This document shows, one piece after another, positions 7,472 through 16,183 of a stretch of DNA of 64,000 nucleotides (position 1 is its first letter; the number at the start of each line of letters is the position of its first letter). The notes beneath the pieces are model-generated. The model searched no databases. It was not told where the DNA came from and saw nothing but the letters and a program-made list of their open reading frames with translations. The DNA is from Schwartzia succinivorans DSM 10502 (GTDB taxonomy: Bacteria; Bacillota; Negativicutes; Selenomonadales; Selenomonadaceae): the NCBI RefSeq assembly GCF_900129225.1, contig NZ_FQUG01000005.1, positions 62,001 to 126,000 on the forward strand, read 5' to 3'. The translations under genes and the position numbers were made by a program.

Positions 7472-8728
7472 ATGAATATGCGGGAAACAAAGGATTTGGA
7501 ATACAAGGAAGCTATATCGAATACGTTTTTGAAGACGGTCAGTGCCTTCGCAAATTACGGAACGGGAAGCATCAAATTCGGAATAAAGGATGATGGCACT
7601 ATTATAGGTATAAAAAATCCGAAGCAGGCATGTCTGGACATTGAAAACCGTATCAATGACAGCATTGATCCTGTACCGGACTATTCACTCAGCATACACG
7701 AAAAAAGCGGAGTTATCACTCTGCGCGTTGAAGAAGGAATGCATAAGCCGTATCTTTACAAGGCGAAGGCGTATAAAAGAAATGATTCGGCAACTATAGA
7801 GGTAGACCGATTGGAGCTTACGCGGCTGGTGCTGGAAGGAGAGAATCTTTCCTATGAGGAAACACCTGCGAAAACACAGACGCTCTCGTTTAAGATTTTG
7901 GCGGAAAAGCTGGGGGAAGCTTTGCATCTTAATGAGGTCACGCAGGATACGCTGAAGACATTGGAGCTGTATGAAGAAAAGACCGGCTACAATGTAGCGG
8001 GGGAGCTTTTGGCAGATGAAAACAGCTTTTGCGGTATTGACATGGTGCGGTTCGGAGACAGTATCAGTGTGCTGATGGACAGGGAGCGTTATGAGCATGT
8101 ATCTGTTCTTGCGCAGTATGATAAGGCACTGGCGCTGTATCGCAAATATTACAGTTATGAAGAGATTCGTGGCAGCCTGCGGGAAAAGAAGGAGCTTATT
8201 CCTGAGGCGGCGTTCCGTGAAGCTGTGGCGAACGCTATCGTACACAGAGCATGGGATATCAGAGCATATATCACCGTATCAATGTTCACGGACAGGATTG
8301 AAATTACGTCCCCGGGAGGGCTGCCCAAAGGAATGAGCAGGGAGGGCTACCTGTCAGGCGGTATTTCCATTCTGAGAAACCGTATCATAGCGAATGTGTT
8401 TTTCCGACTTAATATGATTGAACAATTTGGAACGGGCATACGCAGAATCAATGAGACTTATCGGGACAGCGCAAAAAAACCAACCTACGAGATACTTTCT
8501 GAGTCAATAAGGATGGTACTGCCTGTCATCGGGGGCAAGCAGGAGCTGACTGAGGATGAAAATGCGGTCTATGATTTTGTGAAGGGACACAGCGTATCAA
8601 GCTCGGCGGTTGTTGAAGCTACCGGCTTCGGAAAAAATAAGACGGTTGCGATATTGAAAAAGCTGGTCTCGAAAGGCTATATAGCTAAGGAAGGAAACGG
8701 ACGTGGACTGAAATATTTTGTGAAGTAA
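7472..8728 (+). CDS. AlbA_2/Schlafen-type DNA-binding regulator with RecG-like C-terminal region
   Basis: Two adjacent ATGs (7472 and 7478) follow gtgagg; 7478 has the better spacing (9 nt). The N-terminal domain (about 1-110) is the putative DNA-binding AlbA_2/Schlafen-like fold: LEYKEAISNTFLKTVSAFAN, then GSIKFGIKDDGTIIGI. The middle (about 240-360) is the ATPase-like HATPase_c_4 domain usually annotated as RecG-like: FREAVANAIVHRAW, DRIEITSPGGLP and IEQFGTGIRRI. A winged-helix-like tail ends the protein (VVEATGFGKNKTVAILKKLVSKGYI). Despite the common name it is not a RecG helicase. Members are mostly uncharacterised regulators. The repeats just upstream suggest that it controls its own transcription. 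Confidence 0.85.
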   Translation: MNMRETKDLEYKEAISNTFLKTVSAFANYGTGSIKFGIKDDGTIIGIKNPKQACLDIENRINDSIDPVPDYSLSIHEKSGVITLRVEEGMHKPYLYKAKAYKRNDSATIEVDRLELTRLVLEGENLSYEETPAKTQTLSFKILAEKLGEALHLNEVTQDTLKTLELYEEKTGYNVAGELLADENSFCGIDMVRFGDSISVLMDRERYEHVSVLAQYDKALALYRKYYSYEEIRGSLREKKELIPEAAFREAVANAIVHRAWDIRAYITVSMFTDRIEITSPGGLPKGMSREGYLSGGISILRNRIIANVFFRLNMIEQFGTGIRRINETYRDSAKKPTYEILSESIRMVLPVIGGKQELTEDENAVYDFVKGHSVSSSAVVEATGFGKNKTVAILKKLVSKGYIAKEGNGRGLKYFVK

Positions 8729-8857
8729 CTGTGCAAGGCAAAGGAGTGTGAAAAATAGATTGTATTACTTAGGCTGTTTTCTTGCAAAACTATAAAATAG
8801 CAGTATAATATGTTATATGTTGTATATTAAAAGTTATATATGAGCAAGGAGTATATT

Positions 8858-9754
8858 ATGGAAATCAAAGATATGCAGGCATTTTATGCTGTCGTTGAGG
8901 AAGGAAACATAAGCCATGCGGCTCTGCGGCTGGATATTGCGCAGCCGGCGCTTTCCCGTCAGATGAAAAGACTGGAGACGTCGCTCGGGGTAAAGCTCTT
9001 TGAGCGCGGCAGCCGCCGTATCCGTCTTACGGAAGCAGGCCAGCTTCTGTACTCCCGTGTTGAGCATATCCTGGGTATGGTAGACGGCACGGTGCGTGAG
9101 ATTACGGAAATCGGCACCGGTATCGCAGGCTCCATCCGCATCGGTACAATCGTTTCCTCGGGCGCGCAGTTCCTGCCGCAGCTCATGCGCTCATTTAATG
9201 AACGCTATCCGCAGGTGACGTTTCAGATTTGGGAGAGCGAAGGAACCCGTGTCTTTGAGCTTCTGGACAGCCGTGCTATTGAAATAGGAATTACGCGGAC
9301 ACAGGCTGATGCCAATGTATATGATTCCATTATTCTTTCCAATGAGCCCCTTATCATGGTCATGAACCGTGACAACTGTATCTGCGGCAAAAAGGATGAC
9401 GAGGTTCGCGTAAAGGAGCTGAAAAATCAGCCTATTATTCTTCCCTTCCGCTGGAAGGGCTCGTTCGTCGCACAGTGCAAAAAGGCAGGCTTTACGCCGC
9501 ATCTCGTTTGCGAAAGCGACAGTATCGTGCAGGATATCCTGAATGTCCGCACGGGGCTTGGCATGGCACTTGTTCCTTATTCGGCGTTGAGCCTTATAAC
9601 AGACGACGGGCAGCTGGTGTGCAAGAAGCTTGTTGACCCGGATATGATGACACATACGGTAGTGTCATGGCTTAAAAACCGCACACTTTCGGCAACGGCG
9701 CGTCACTTCATTGACATGTTCCGCGAAATGTATGTAAAGGACGTTCGGGACTGA
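8858..9754 (+). CDS. LysR-family transcriptional regulator
   Basis: This 298-residue protein starts at ATG 8858, six bases after aaggag; an in-frame ATG at 8840 would place the SD inside the gene. Residues 1-60 are the LysR helix-turn-helix (MQAFYAVVEEGNISHAALRL, then AQPALSRQMKRLE). The rest is the periplasmic-binding-protein-like effector domain (GSIRIGTIVSSGAQFLPQLM, and GLGMALVPYSAL). The effector is not evident. It lies 55 bp before the FlK-like thioesterase gene on the same strand and may regulate it, although LysR targets are more often divergent. The upstream 8730-8857 region is AT-rich with likely promoter elements. Confidence 0.9.
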   Translation: MEIKDMQAFYAVVEEGNISHAALRLDIAQPALSRQMKRLETSLGVKLFERGSRRIRLTEAGQLLYSRVEHILGMVDGTVREITEIGTGIAGSIRIGTIVSSGAQFLPQLMRSFNERYPQVTFQIWESEGTRVFELLDSRAIEIGITRTQADANVYDSIILSNEPLIMVMNRDNCICGKKDDEVRVKELKNQPIILPFRWKGSFVAQCKKAGFTPHLVCESDSIVQDILNVRTGLGMALVPYSALSLITDDGQLVCKKLVDPDMMTHTVVSWLKNRTLSATARHFIDMFREMYVKDVRD

Positions 9755-9809
9755 GGCTTTCGAAAAAATATATATTATGGGCTTGACTGAGAGGAGACTT
9801 CGCTTATTT

Positions 9810-10214
9810 ATGGACGCAGCAGAGTATATTAAGGAAGGAATGGAAAAGGCAGCTCTATCCGAGGTGACACAGGAAAACACGGCGCGCTCGATGGGGAGCG
9901 GCTCACTTGATGTATATGCGACACCTGCAATGACTGCACTGATGGAGCAGGCGGCTGCGGAGCTGGCGCAGGAAAAGCTTCCTGAAGGATGGACAAGCGT
10001 AGGAATCGCGCTCTCCATAGAGCACACCTCGGCAACCCCCATAGGAGTACTCACCCGGGCTGTCGCAAAGGTTACGGCGGTTGAGGGGCGCAAAATATCC
10101 TACGAAATAAAAGCCTTTGATGAAGCCGGTGAAATCGGACACGGTACTCACGAACGATTTGCCGTCGAATCGGAAAAATTCATGGCGAAGGCGCAAAGCA
10201 AAGCAACTCATTGA
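9810..10214 (+). CDS. FlK-like hot-dog thioesterase
   Basis: I take ATG 9810 (134 residues); ATG 9777 is also in frame but the extra residues do not fit the family. The sequence matches the fluoroacetyl-CoA thioesterase-like family: MGSGSLDVYATPAMTALMEQ at the N-terminus, ATPIGVLTRAVAKV in the middle and GEIGHGTHERF near the end. Catalytic-region residues recognisable from FlK are the Thr in ATPAM, the Glu in MEQAA and the His in GTHER. Enzymes of this group hydrolyse acyl-CoA; the substrate here is unknown and fluoroacetate is not implied. The gene ends at the terminator at 10222. Confidence 0.82.
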   Translation: MDAAEYIKEGMEKAALSEVTQENTARSMGSGSLDVYATPAMTALMEQAAAELAQEKLPEGWTSVGIALSIEHTSATPIGVLTRAVAKVTAVEGRKISYEIKAFDEAGEIGHGTHERFAVESEKFMAKAQSKATH

Positions 10215-10221
10215 ACCTTGA

Positions 10222-10268
10222 GGGATTGTGAAAAGGCCGTTTTGGGCATTTTTCACAATCCCTTTTTT
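10222..10268 (+). terminator. Intrinsic terminator after the thioesterase gene
   Basis: The stem gggattgtgaaaa pairs with tttttcacaatccc and is followed by a run of T (10263-10268). It separates the LysR/thioesterase genes from the two-component operon. Confidence 0.85.
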
Positions 10269-10433
10269 GTTACACAATTAAAATTCACACTTTAGATAAA
10301 AATTAAAAAATGTTAAACTAATCAGGCACACGGTTATAATTCAGTTAAATAAAAAGAGCGGTGCTATCTTTTTGTTTATGACTGTATTATAGTTAAGTTA
10401 TGAGCTGAATGAATTAACCAGGGAGGTATTCAT

Positions 10434-11123
10434 ATGACAGAACCTATGAAAATTCTTATTGTTGAAGATGAGAGACGGATTGCACGATTCTTACAAATGG
10501 AGCTGGAACATGAGGGGTTTGAGACAGCTACAGAGGCGAATGGACGCCGTGCCTATGAGAGGATTCTGCAGGGGTCGTTCAACCTCGTTTTGCTGGATGT
10601 AATGCTTCCGGATATGGATGGCATGGAAATCTGCCGCAATGTTAGAAAGCTTTCGGATGTTCCTATTATAATGCTGACGGCAAAGGACGACCTTAACGAC
10701 AAGGTTTGCGGTCTTGACCTGGGTGCCAATGACTACATCACGAAGCCTTTCGCTATTCAGGAGCTTTTGGCGCGTATCCGTGCGGTGCTTCGCAACTATC
10801 ACCCGGCAACGGATTCCCCGGACGGGGAGATTCTCGTAGCAAAGGATCTCGTCATGTATCCGTCGCGGTATGAGGTGAGAGTGAAGGAACAGCCGGTAGA
10901 CCTTACGAAGAAGGAATATCTGCTTTTGGAATTCCTGCTCCGCAACAAGCGCACTGTTCTCTCAAGAGACCAGATTCTCCAGAAGGTCTGGGGCTATGAC
11001 TACGTAGGCGATACGAATGTGGTTGATGTTTACATCCGCTACCTGCGTGCCAAAATTGATGAGAAATTTGGAGAAAAATATATCTATACAATGCGTGGAG
11101 TAGGGTATGTCATTAAAGATTAA
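10434..11123 (+). CDS. OmpR/PhoB-type response regulator
   Basis: This 229-residue protein starts at ATG behind ggaggtattcat. The receiver domain (about 6-118) has the acidic pair E11/D12, phospho-acceptor D55 (LVLLDVMLPDMDG), the conserved Thr in IIMLTAKDD, and Lys in ITKPFA. The C-terminal winged helix (about 130-227) is of OmpR type (LTKKEYLLLEFLLRNKRTVL, and VDVYIRYLRAKID). It overlaps the histidine kinase gene by 17 bp, so the two are translationally coupled. It lies directly upstream of the two tpsA genes and may regulate them, but no binding site is proven. Confidence 0.95.
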   Translation: MTEPMKILIVEDERRIARFLQMELEHEGFETATEANGRRAYERILQGSFNLVLLDVMLPDMDGMEICRNVRKLSDVPIIMLTAKDDLNDKVCGLDLGANDYITKPFAIQELLARIRAVLRNYHPATDSPDGEILVAKDLVMYPSRYEVRVKEQPVDLTKKEYLLLEFLLRNKRTVLSRDQILQKVWGYDYVGDTNVVDVYIRYLRAKIDEKFGEKYIYTMRGVGYVIKD

Positions 11124-12615
11124 ACCCCTTCGCATATCCCTGCGTCTTACGCTGCTCTATGCGTCGATTCTCGTCACGATTCTGTTTGTAACAAGTACCT
11201 TCACTGTTATAGGACTTTATTTTTCTGTCTATCACCAGGCAGGAGTAGAGCTTCGTGATACTATCAGGATGACAATGGAAGTTGTTGAGCAGACGGATAA
11301 GGTGCCTGAGGAAGAGCTGCCGCCGAGAACCTCCGAGCAGAACGAGGAATACATAAAAAAACGTCAGGCTCAGGACCCTGAATGGGAGCCGCCGCCGCGC
11401 TTTGCAATGGCGCTTTTCCGCCGTGGCGCAATCATCCCGGGTGTTGTTCTTCGCATAACGAACGAAAACGGACGTGTAATCTTTGACAACGCAGAGCTTT
11501 ATCCCAGCTTTACCGATGTGGAGGGGGCAGTTGTCAAGGACAATCCTGTCTGGGCGAACGATGAGCTTGAGGTATCCATCATGGATAACTTTCACTTCTA
11601 TTTTAAGGAAGTGCCTGTACATTGGCGCGGCAGGGATTACACGCTTCACTTCATGCGAATGATTACCGCTGAACGCCAGTTCATGAACATACTTGCCAAC
11701 GGCTTTTTCCTGTCGAACTTCTTTGGTATACTTGTTGCTCTTGTGGCAGGGTATTTTGCCAGCCGCAAAACGCTCAATCCTATCAGGACAATAAACCAGA
11801 CGGCGCAGGATATAGAGGTAAACGATTTGAGCCGAAGGGTTCCCGTGCCTGAGGCAGATGACGAGCTGAAGCAGCTTGTGGAGACGATAAACAGGATGCT
11901 TGACCGTCTTGAGGCAGGCTTTAAGCAGCAGCAGAGATTTGTTTCCGACGCGTCCCATGAGCTGCGTACCCCTGTAACGGTTATTTTGGGCTACGCCGAT
12001 ATGCTGTCGCGGTGGGGAAAGGACGATCCTGAGGCTCTCAATGAAGCCGTCAATGATATCCGCATGGAAGCAACGGATATGCGCGGCCTTATCGAAAGAC
12101 TTCTTTTCCTGGCACGTGCCGATATGAAACGGCAGGTATTAAATAAGGAAAGAATCAGCCTGGATGAAATCATGGAGAGCTTACCGAAAAAGGCTGAAAT
12201 GATATTCCCGGAGCATCACTTCAAGCTCAACAGAAACGATGCGGGCGTGATTTTTGCCGATGCCGTTACGATTCGTCAGATGCTGAGAATCTTCATCGAG
12301 AACGCGGTGAAATATTCCCCTGCAGGAACAGATATTGAGCTTGCATCCGAGCGAAAGGGAGATTTTCTGGACGTGACAGTCGCCGACCACGGAATAGGTA
12401 TCGCTCCTGAAAATCACAAAAAAGTATTTGAACGCTTCTTCCGCGTGGACAGCTCACGTACCTCAAGTGCCGGAGGTGTAAGCGGAACAGGCCTCGGTAT
12501 GGCGATTGCCCAGTGGATAGCAGATGCTCATGACATTAAACTGTCCATAGAAAGCGAACTGGGAAAAGGTACGACTATACATATGCTCATACCTACGGTT
12601 GAAAATAAAGCCTAA
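11107..12615 (+). CDS. Membrane sensor histidine kinase
   Basis: This 502-residue protein has a first membrane segment at about 9-36, an extracytoplasmic sensor domain (about 37-195), a second membrane segment (about 197-220), and a HAMP domain starting at RKTLNPIRTINQTAQDIE. The HisKA domain has the phospho-accepting histidine in FVSDASHELRTPVTVI. The HATPase domain has N-box IENAVKYSPAG, DHGIGIAPE, and a GTGLGMAIAQW G2 box. It is the partner of the response regulator encoded by the overlapping upstream gene. The sensor domain is acidic and Pro-rich around the PEEELPPR region and does not suggest a ligand. Confidence 0.95.
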   Translation: MSLKIKPLRISLRLTLLYASILVTILFVTSTFTVIGLYFSVYHQAGVELRDTIRMTMEVVEQTDKVPEEELPPRTSEQNEEYIKKRQAQDPEWEPPPRFAMALFRRGAIIPGVVLRITNENGRVIFDNAELYPSFTDVEGAVVKDNPVWANDELEVSIMDNFHFYFKEVPVHWRGRDYTLHFMRMITAERQFMNILANGFFLSNFFGILVALVAGYFASRKTLNPIRTINQTAQDIEVNDLSRRVPVPEADDELKQLVETINRMLDRLEAGFKQQQRFVSDASHELRTPVTVILGYADMLSRWGKDDPEALNEAVNDIRMEATDMRGLIERLLFLARADMKRQVLNKERISLDEIMESLPKKAEMIFPEHHFKLNRNDAGVIFADAVTIRQMLRIFIENAVKYSPAGTDIELASERKGDFLDVTVADHGIGIAPENHKKVFERFFRVDSSRTSSAGGVSGTGLGMAIAQWIADAHDIKLSIESELGKGTTIHMLIPTVENKA

Positions 12616-12739
12616 AAGACAATTAGAAAAAACAAAAAATGGGAGTATAATCCTATTAAGATTTATTCATGCACAAGTAAAATGCAGGCTTGTGCATATT
12701 TTTTTTATTAAAAATAAAAAATCTAGGATTTTTGTATCA

Positions 12740-12767
12740 TTGAATTATGAAAATAGAATGATATAAT
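12740..12767 (+). promoter_or_regulatory. Promoter of the first tpsA gene
   Basis: The -35 TTGAAT (12740-12745) and -10 TATAAT (12762-12767) are separated by 16 bp. The spacer tatgaaaatagaatga is almost identical to that of the promoter at 16007-16034 (tatgaaaataaaatga), which points to common regulation. Transcription would start about 140 bp before the ATG. Confidence 0.7.
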
Positions 12768-12786
12768 TAAATTAACATAAAAGTAA

Positions 12787-12912
12787 GGGTAATTAGAGCT
12801 ATAACAGGGACAAATAGCCCAGTAGTTTATACGAGGTGTTGTTCCCCAAAAGAATTACCAAGGGGCTTGAACCGGCAGGTTAAAAAATACTCAGGGAAAG
12901 AGGTGCTTGGCT
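12787..12912 (+). other. Leader of the first tpsA gene with possible pseudoknot
   Basis: The untranslated leader contains a short hairpin CCCC (12844-12847) with GGGG (12862-12865). Its loop holds AATTACC (12853-12859), which is complementary to GGTAATT upstream (12788-12794); together these would make an H-type pseudoknot. The rest of the 12616-12739 gap is AT-rich with no gene. I could not match the leader to a known riboswitch class. The pairing is read from the sequence; any regulatory role is inference. Confidence 0.35.
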
Positions 12913-15891
12913 ATGAGACTGCAAAGGATTGGTAAAAACGCAAGGTTGGCGGCGGCTATCGCTATGACGCTGTTTTCTGCAAGCGTCTCTGCTGTGTATG
13001 CGATGCCGACAGATGGCGTGGTTAAATCAGGTCAGGCGACAATAAGTTCTGTCGTGGACAACACGATGAATATCAATCAGACAACCGATCGTGTTGCGAT
13101 TGACTGGACGAGCTTCGATATTGCAGCGAACGAAACAGTCAATTTCGTGCAGCCGAATGCAAACAGCATTGCTCTGAACCGTGTGACGGGAAATGACGTG
13201 TCCGAGATTTACGGCGCGCTCAACGCAAACGGAAAAGTGTTTCTCCTCAATACGAGCGGTATTCTCTTCGCTGAGGGGGCCTCCATCAACGTGAACGGTC
13301 TTGTGGCTTCCACCGGAGAGCTGAAGGATATTAACAATACCAATAATCTTTTTGACGTGACGAAGTTCGCCGATGGGAAGGATTTTGTCTTGGAGGTTCA
13401 AAATGATCACGGAAAACCGGAAAATCCTGCGGTCATCAACCGGGCTGACATTAATGCGAGGATAAATGAAGAAGGCGGACTTGTTGTTCTCCATGCGATT
13501 AACGTAGAGAATCACGGGACGATTAAGACAGGAAACGGCGGTATCGTACAGCTCGCCGCAGGCAAGAAGCTGAAGGTCAACTACGACAGCGATAAGGTTA
13601 ACTTCGCTGTGACAGTTGATGATAAGTCTGGCTTAAAAGCGGCCGATGTTCTGAACGCAGGTACAATCTCCGCGCAGAATGGTATCATCGCCATGACTGC
13701 CCGGGGTGCAGATAAAGTAATCAGCTCTGTAGTCAACACCGACGGAGCAAGACTTGAGGCAAATGGACTCGCGGTCAATGAAAAGGGAGAAATCATCCTT
13801 GAAGCGGGAACCGTTGGAAAGACTCCTGATAAGAGCTGGGGCGTTGTTGACATGGGCGGTACGATTGATGTGTCCGGAGTCAATGGCGCTGACGGCGGAA
13901 CGATTACGGCAAAGGCAAGAAGCATCTCCATCGACGGTACGCTTGATGCTTCCGGTGCGAACAGCGGAACGATTGCTCCTGAGTACTCGGGACTGCTTGT
14001 AACGGATAATGCTAAAATCAACATCGCAGCTGCTAACGGTACAAACGGTAAATTCACCGTCAATACCGAAGACACTGTGGACATCAAGAGCGCAGCAACA
14101 GGCCTTAACAGGACAGATGCTGAATATACAAAGAATCTCTACGCTGCGGTAGGACGGGATAATGTCGTTATCAGCAATGTGGCACTTTCAAATATGCTTA
14201 CCGGAACGGATGTAGATATCACGGCTCACAACGTGAAGCACCTGGTATCCGATATCGTCATCTCCGGTGACGTAACGAAAACAGGTGACAGAGAGACGAC
14301 TCTCAAGCTCACCGCAGACCGTAACGTGGTCTTCGGCGGCGCAGTTACATCGGACAAAAAGCTCAACATCACGACTAAGGCCGGTTCGCCGATCATGCTT
14401 GAGCAGGGCAACCGTGATGGGGAACTCTTCGGCGCGAACATCCTCTGGAAGAATGTAAACACGAAGGGCGATATCAACCTTGGCGGAAATACCTTCGTAG
14501 GAATCCTCGACGGAACCTCCGAAAGCGGCCGTGAGATTGCCGGAAACAATGTTACCCTTGGCGGCGACGTTGTCGTTGCGGTAGCAGATACTCTGGAAAT
14601 CAACGCCGAAAAGGATGCTAAGATTGAAGGAAGCGTAAATTCCGGAAACGCTTACAAGGGCGGTACAATTGAAGGAATGACCTACGAAAAGGTCAATGGC
14701 AAGGTCAACTACTGGGCAACAGCACGCAAGGCTGCCAGAAACGGCACAGAGGGCGGCTCTGCGGTAGGCGACAGCTACCTTGTAACAATCACCGACGGCC
14801 TTGAGGATTCGGCGGTTGCCGCAGTTCTCCCAAGCAGGGAAAAGAAGGCATATACGGGCGGAAAAGCTTCGTCGAAGCTGGTCTACGATGAAGTGAACGG
14901 CACAACAACCCGTGAATGGAGATGGGCAGACGGTCCGGAAGCAGGTCAGGTCTACTTCGTACAGACATCGGAAATGAATCGCGGAACCGGATACAGCACA
15001 AAGGCCGTAAGCGGATACGCGACAACCGATGGAACTACCGATACCAAAGGATACACGAACTTCTCGTCCGGAGACCCCAACAATGACGGAGCTAACGGAC
15101 AGACCGTAATGTCGGTAGGCTTCAACAACAGCAACCCGGGATGGTCGGGATACGGCGAGGACTACACGATGTCGCGCTGGGATGATGCTTACGAGGATAT
15201 GGGAAGCAGCTATCTTCTCTACATCCGCGAGACCAATCTCGAAGAGTCCTCCCTCAGAGTCAACGCAGGCGGAGATATCGAGGTAAAAGGCCCAATCGGA
15301 GACAAGAAGAATCTGGCAGAGGTTACACTCAATGCCGGAGGCGGATATCGGTACAATCCTGATGATGCCGCTGTAATCAGACTTGATGAAATCCAGACAA
15401 AAGACTTGATGGCTGCAGCGTCTACGCTCCAGGGTTCTGCAGGCGTAAGGTTTGTGGATTCTGCAAGAGCCGGCGATGTTGAAAAGGTCGCAGGTCTCAT
15501 GGACGGACAGATGCCGCTTTACAAGGTCACGGGAAACAGGATGATTCCTGAAGGACTTCTGGAGATATCGGCAACACCTGATGCGGTCAATGTAAAAGTA
15601 AACCCTGCAGCAGACGGAGTACCTGCCGTACCTAGGACGCGGGATGCAAATCAGTATCGTGAGTATCAGAAAATGCTTGACACTGTGGATGGTGCAGCAG
15701 ATTTCAAACTCACATACGACGGCGCGAGCTTCGAAATCTACCCGGTAGACGGAAACGGACAGGCTGTTCTGCAGAAGGGCGACTCCGCAGGTAATGTGGA
15801 TGTTACCGCAGCCGCACTTCACGCAGCATTCAGTGAAATGGGATTGTCCCTTGAGGATATGGAGGCAGTCCTGGTACACATGAACGCATAA
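12913..15891 (+). CDS. Two-partner-secretion exoprotein (TpsA) with a C-type-lectin-like domain
   Basis: I use the ATG at 12913 (992 residues), well placed after aagaggtg; a TTG at 12907 is too close to the SD. An N-terminal signal peptide ends near AVYA-MP. The TPS/haemagglutination-activity domain follows (about 30-260): INQTTDRVAIDWTSFDI, SIALNRVTGNDVSEIYGALN and a variant LLNTSGILFAEGAS in place of the usual NPNG. The middle is beta-helix-like repeat. Residues about 597-775 look like a C-type-lectin-like domain: SYLVTITDGLEDSAV, WRWADGPEAG, NFSSGDPNNDGAN and the WDDA near its end. The last 80 residues (from NQYREYQKMLDTVDGAADF) are closely shared with the next TpsA. It is secreted to the cell surface as an adhesin-like protein, presumably by a TpsB. 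No TpsB gene is adjacent. Confidence 0.88.
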   Translation: MRLQRIGKNARLAAAIAMTLFSASVSAVYAMPTDGVVKSGQATISSVVDNTMNINQTTDRVAIDWTSFDIAANETVNFVQPNANSIALNRVTGNDVSEIYGALNANGKVFLLNTSGILFAEGASINVNGLVASTGELKDINNTNNLFDVTKFADGKDFVLEVQNDHGKPENPAVINRADINARINEEGGLVVLHAINVENHGTIKTGNGGIVQLAAGKKLKVNYDSDKVNFAVTVDDKSGLKAADVLNAGTISAQNGIIAMTARGADKVISSVVNTDGARLEANGLAVNEKGEIILEAGTVGKTPDKSWGVVDMGGTIDVSGVNGADGGTITAKARSISIDGTLDASGANSGTIAPEYSGLLVTDNAKINIAAANGTNGKFTVNTEDTVDIKSAATGLNRTDAEYTKNLYAAVGRDNVVISNVALSNMLTGTDVDITAHNVKHLVSDIVISGDVTKTGDRETTLKLTADRNVVFGGAVTSDKKLNITTKAGSPIMLEQGNRDGELFGANILWKNVNTKGDINLGGNTFVGILDGTSESGREIAGNNVTLGGDVVVAVADTLEINAEKDAKIEGSVNSGNAYKGGTIEGMTYEKVNGKVNYWATARKAARNGTEGGSAVGDSYLVTITDGLEDSAVAAVLPSREKKAYTGGKASSKLVYDEVNGTTTREWRWADGPEAGQVYFVQTSEMNRGTGYSTKAVSGYATTDGTTDTKGYTNFSSGDPNNDGANGQTVMSVGFNNSNPGWSGYGEDYTMSRWDDAYEDMGSSYLLYIRETNLEESSLRVNAGGDIEVKGPIGDKKNLAEVTLNAGGGYRYNPDDAAVIRLDEIQTKDLMAAASTLQGSAGVRFVDSARAGDVEKVAGLMDGQMPLYKVTGNRMIPEGLLEISATPDAVNVKVNPAADGVPAVPRTRDANQYREYQKMLDTVDGAADFKLTYDGASFEIYPVDGNGQAVLQKGDSAGNVDVTAAALHAAFSEMGLSLEDMEAVLVHMNA

Positions 15892-15929
15892 AAAGGTTCC
15901 TGAAGGAACAAAATAAAGCAATACCAAAG

Positions 15930-15974
15930 AGCTGTGTATATGATGCAAAAGCATTGTATACACAGCTTCTTTTT
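15930..15974 (+). terminator. Intrinsic terminator of the first tpsA gene
   Basis: A long imperfect stem (agctgtgtatatgatgc with gcattgtatacacagct, loop aaaa) is followed by tcttttt. It lies 38 bp after the stop codon. The two tpsA genes are therefore separate transcription units. Confidence 0.8.
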
Positions 15975-16006
15975 ATGAAAATTTTTGGAAAATTGGGATA
16001 AAAGTA

Positions 16007-16034
16007 TTGCGTTATGAAAATAAAATGATAAAAT
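16007..16034 (+). promoter_or_regulatory. Promoter of the second tpsA gene
   Basis: The -35 TTGCGT (16007-16012) and -10 TAAAAT (16029-16034) have a 16-bp spacing and a spacer differing from that of the 12740 promoter at one base. The remaining leader to the ATG at 16184 (about 143 nt) shows only a small agcc/ggct hairpin near 16127 and a strong SD (gggagagggg), and otherwise nothing I recognise. Confidence 0.65.
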
Positions 16035-16183
16035 AAATATCAGTAGATAGGGAAATAAGACTCATGTATGGGACTTAAAAACCATATATAAATGAAGTGT
16101 AGTAAGAAAAATTGCTCAAATACAGAGCCACTGTTGGCTTGTGATGACAATAAGGAATTTTTTTCAGGGAGAGGGGTTTATTA

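Noticed and set aside
7472-8728. Annotation as ATP-dependent helicase RecG
   Set aside because: No helicase motifs are present; only the regulator-type AlbA_2 and HATPase_c_4 parts are seen.
12787-12912. c-di-GMP, glycine or preQ1 riboswitch before tpsA1
   Set aside because: The consensus cores I know of do not fit the sequence; only a possible pseudoknot remains.
14188-15963. A 591-codon open frame on the minus strand over the first tpsA gene
   Set aside because: It is a shadow of the strong plus-strand gene with regular codon bias; no SD and no recognisable domain. The plus-strand protein has clear TPS motifs.
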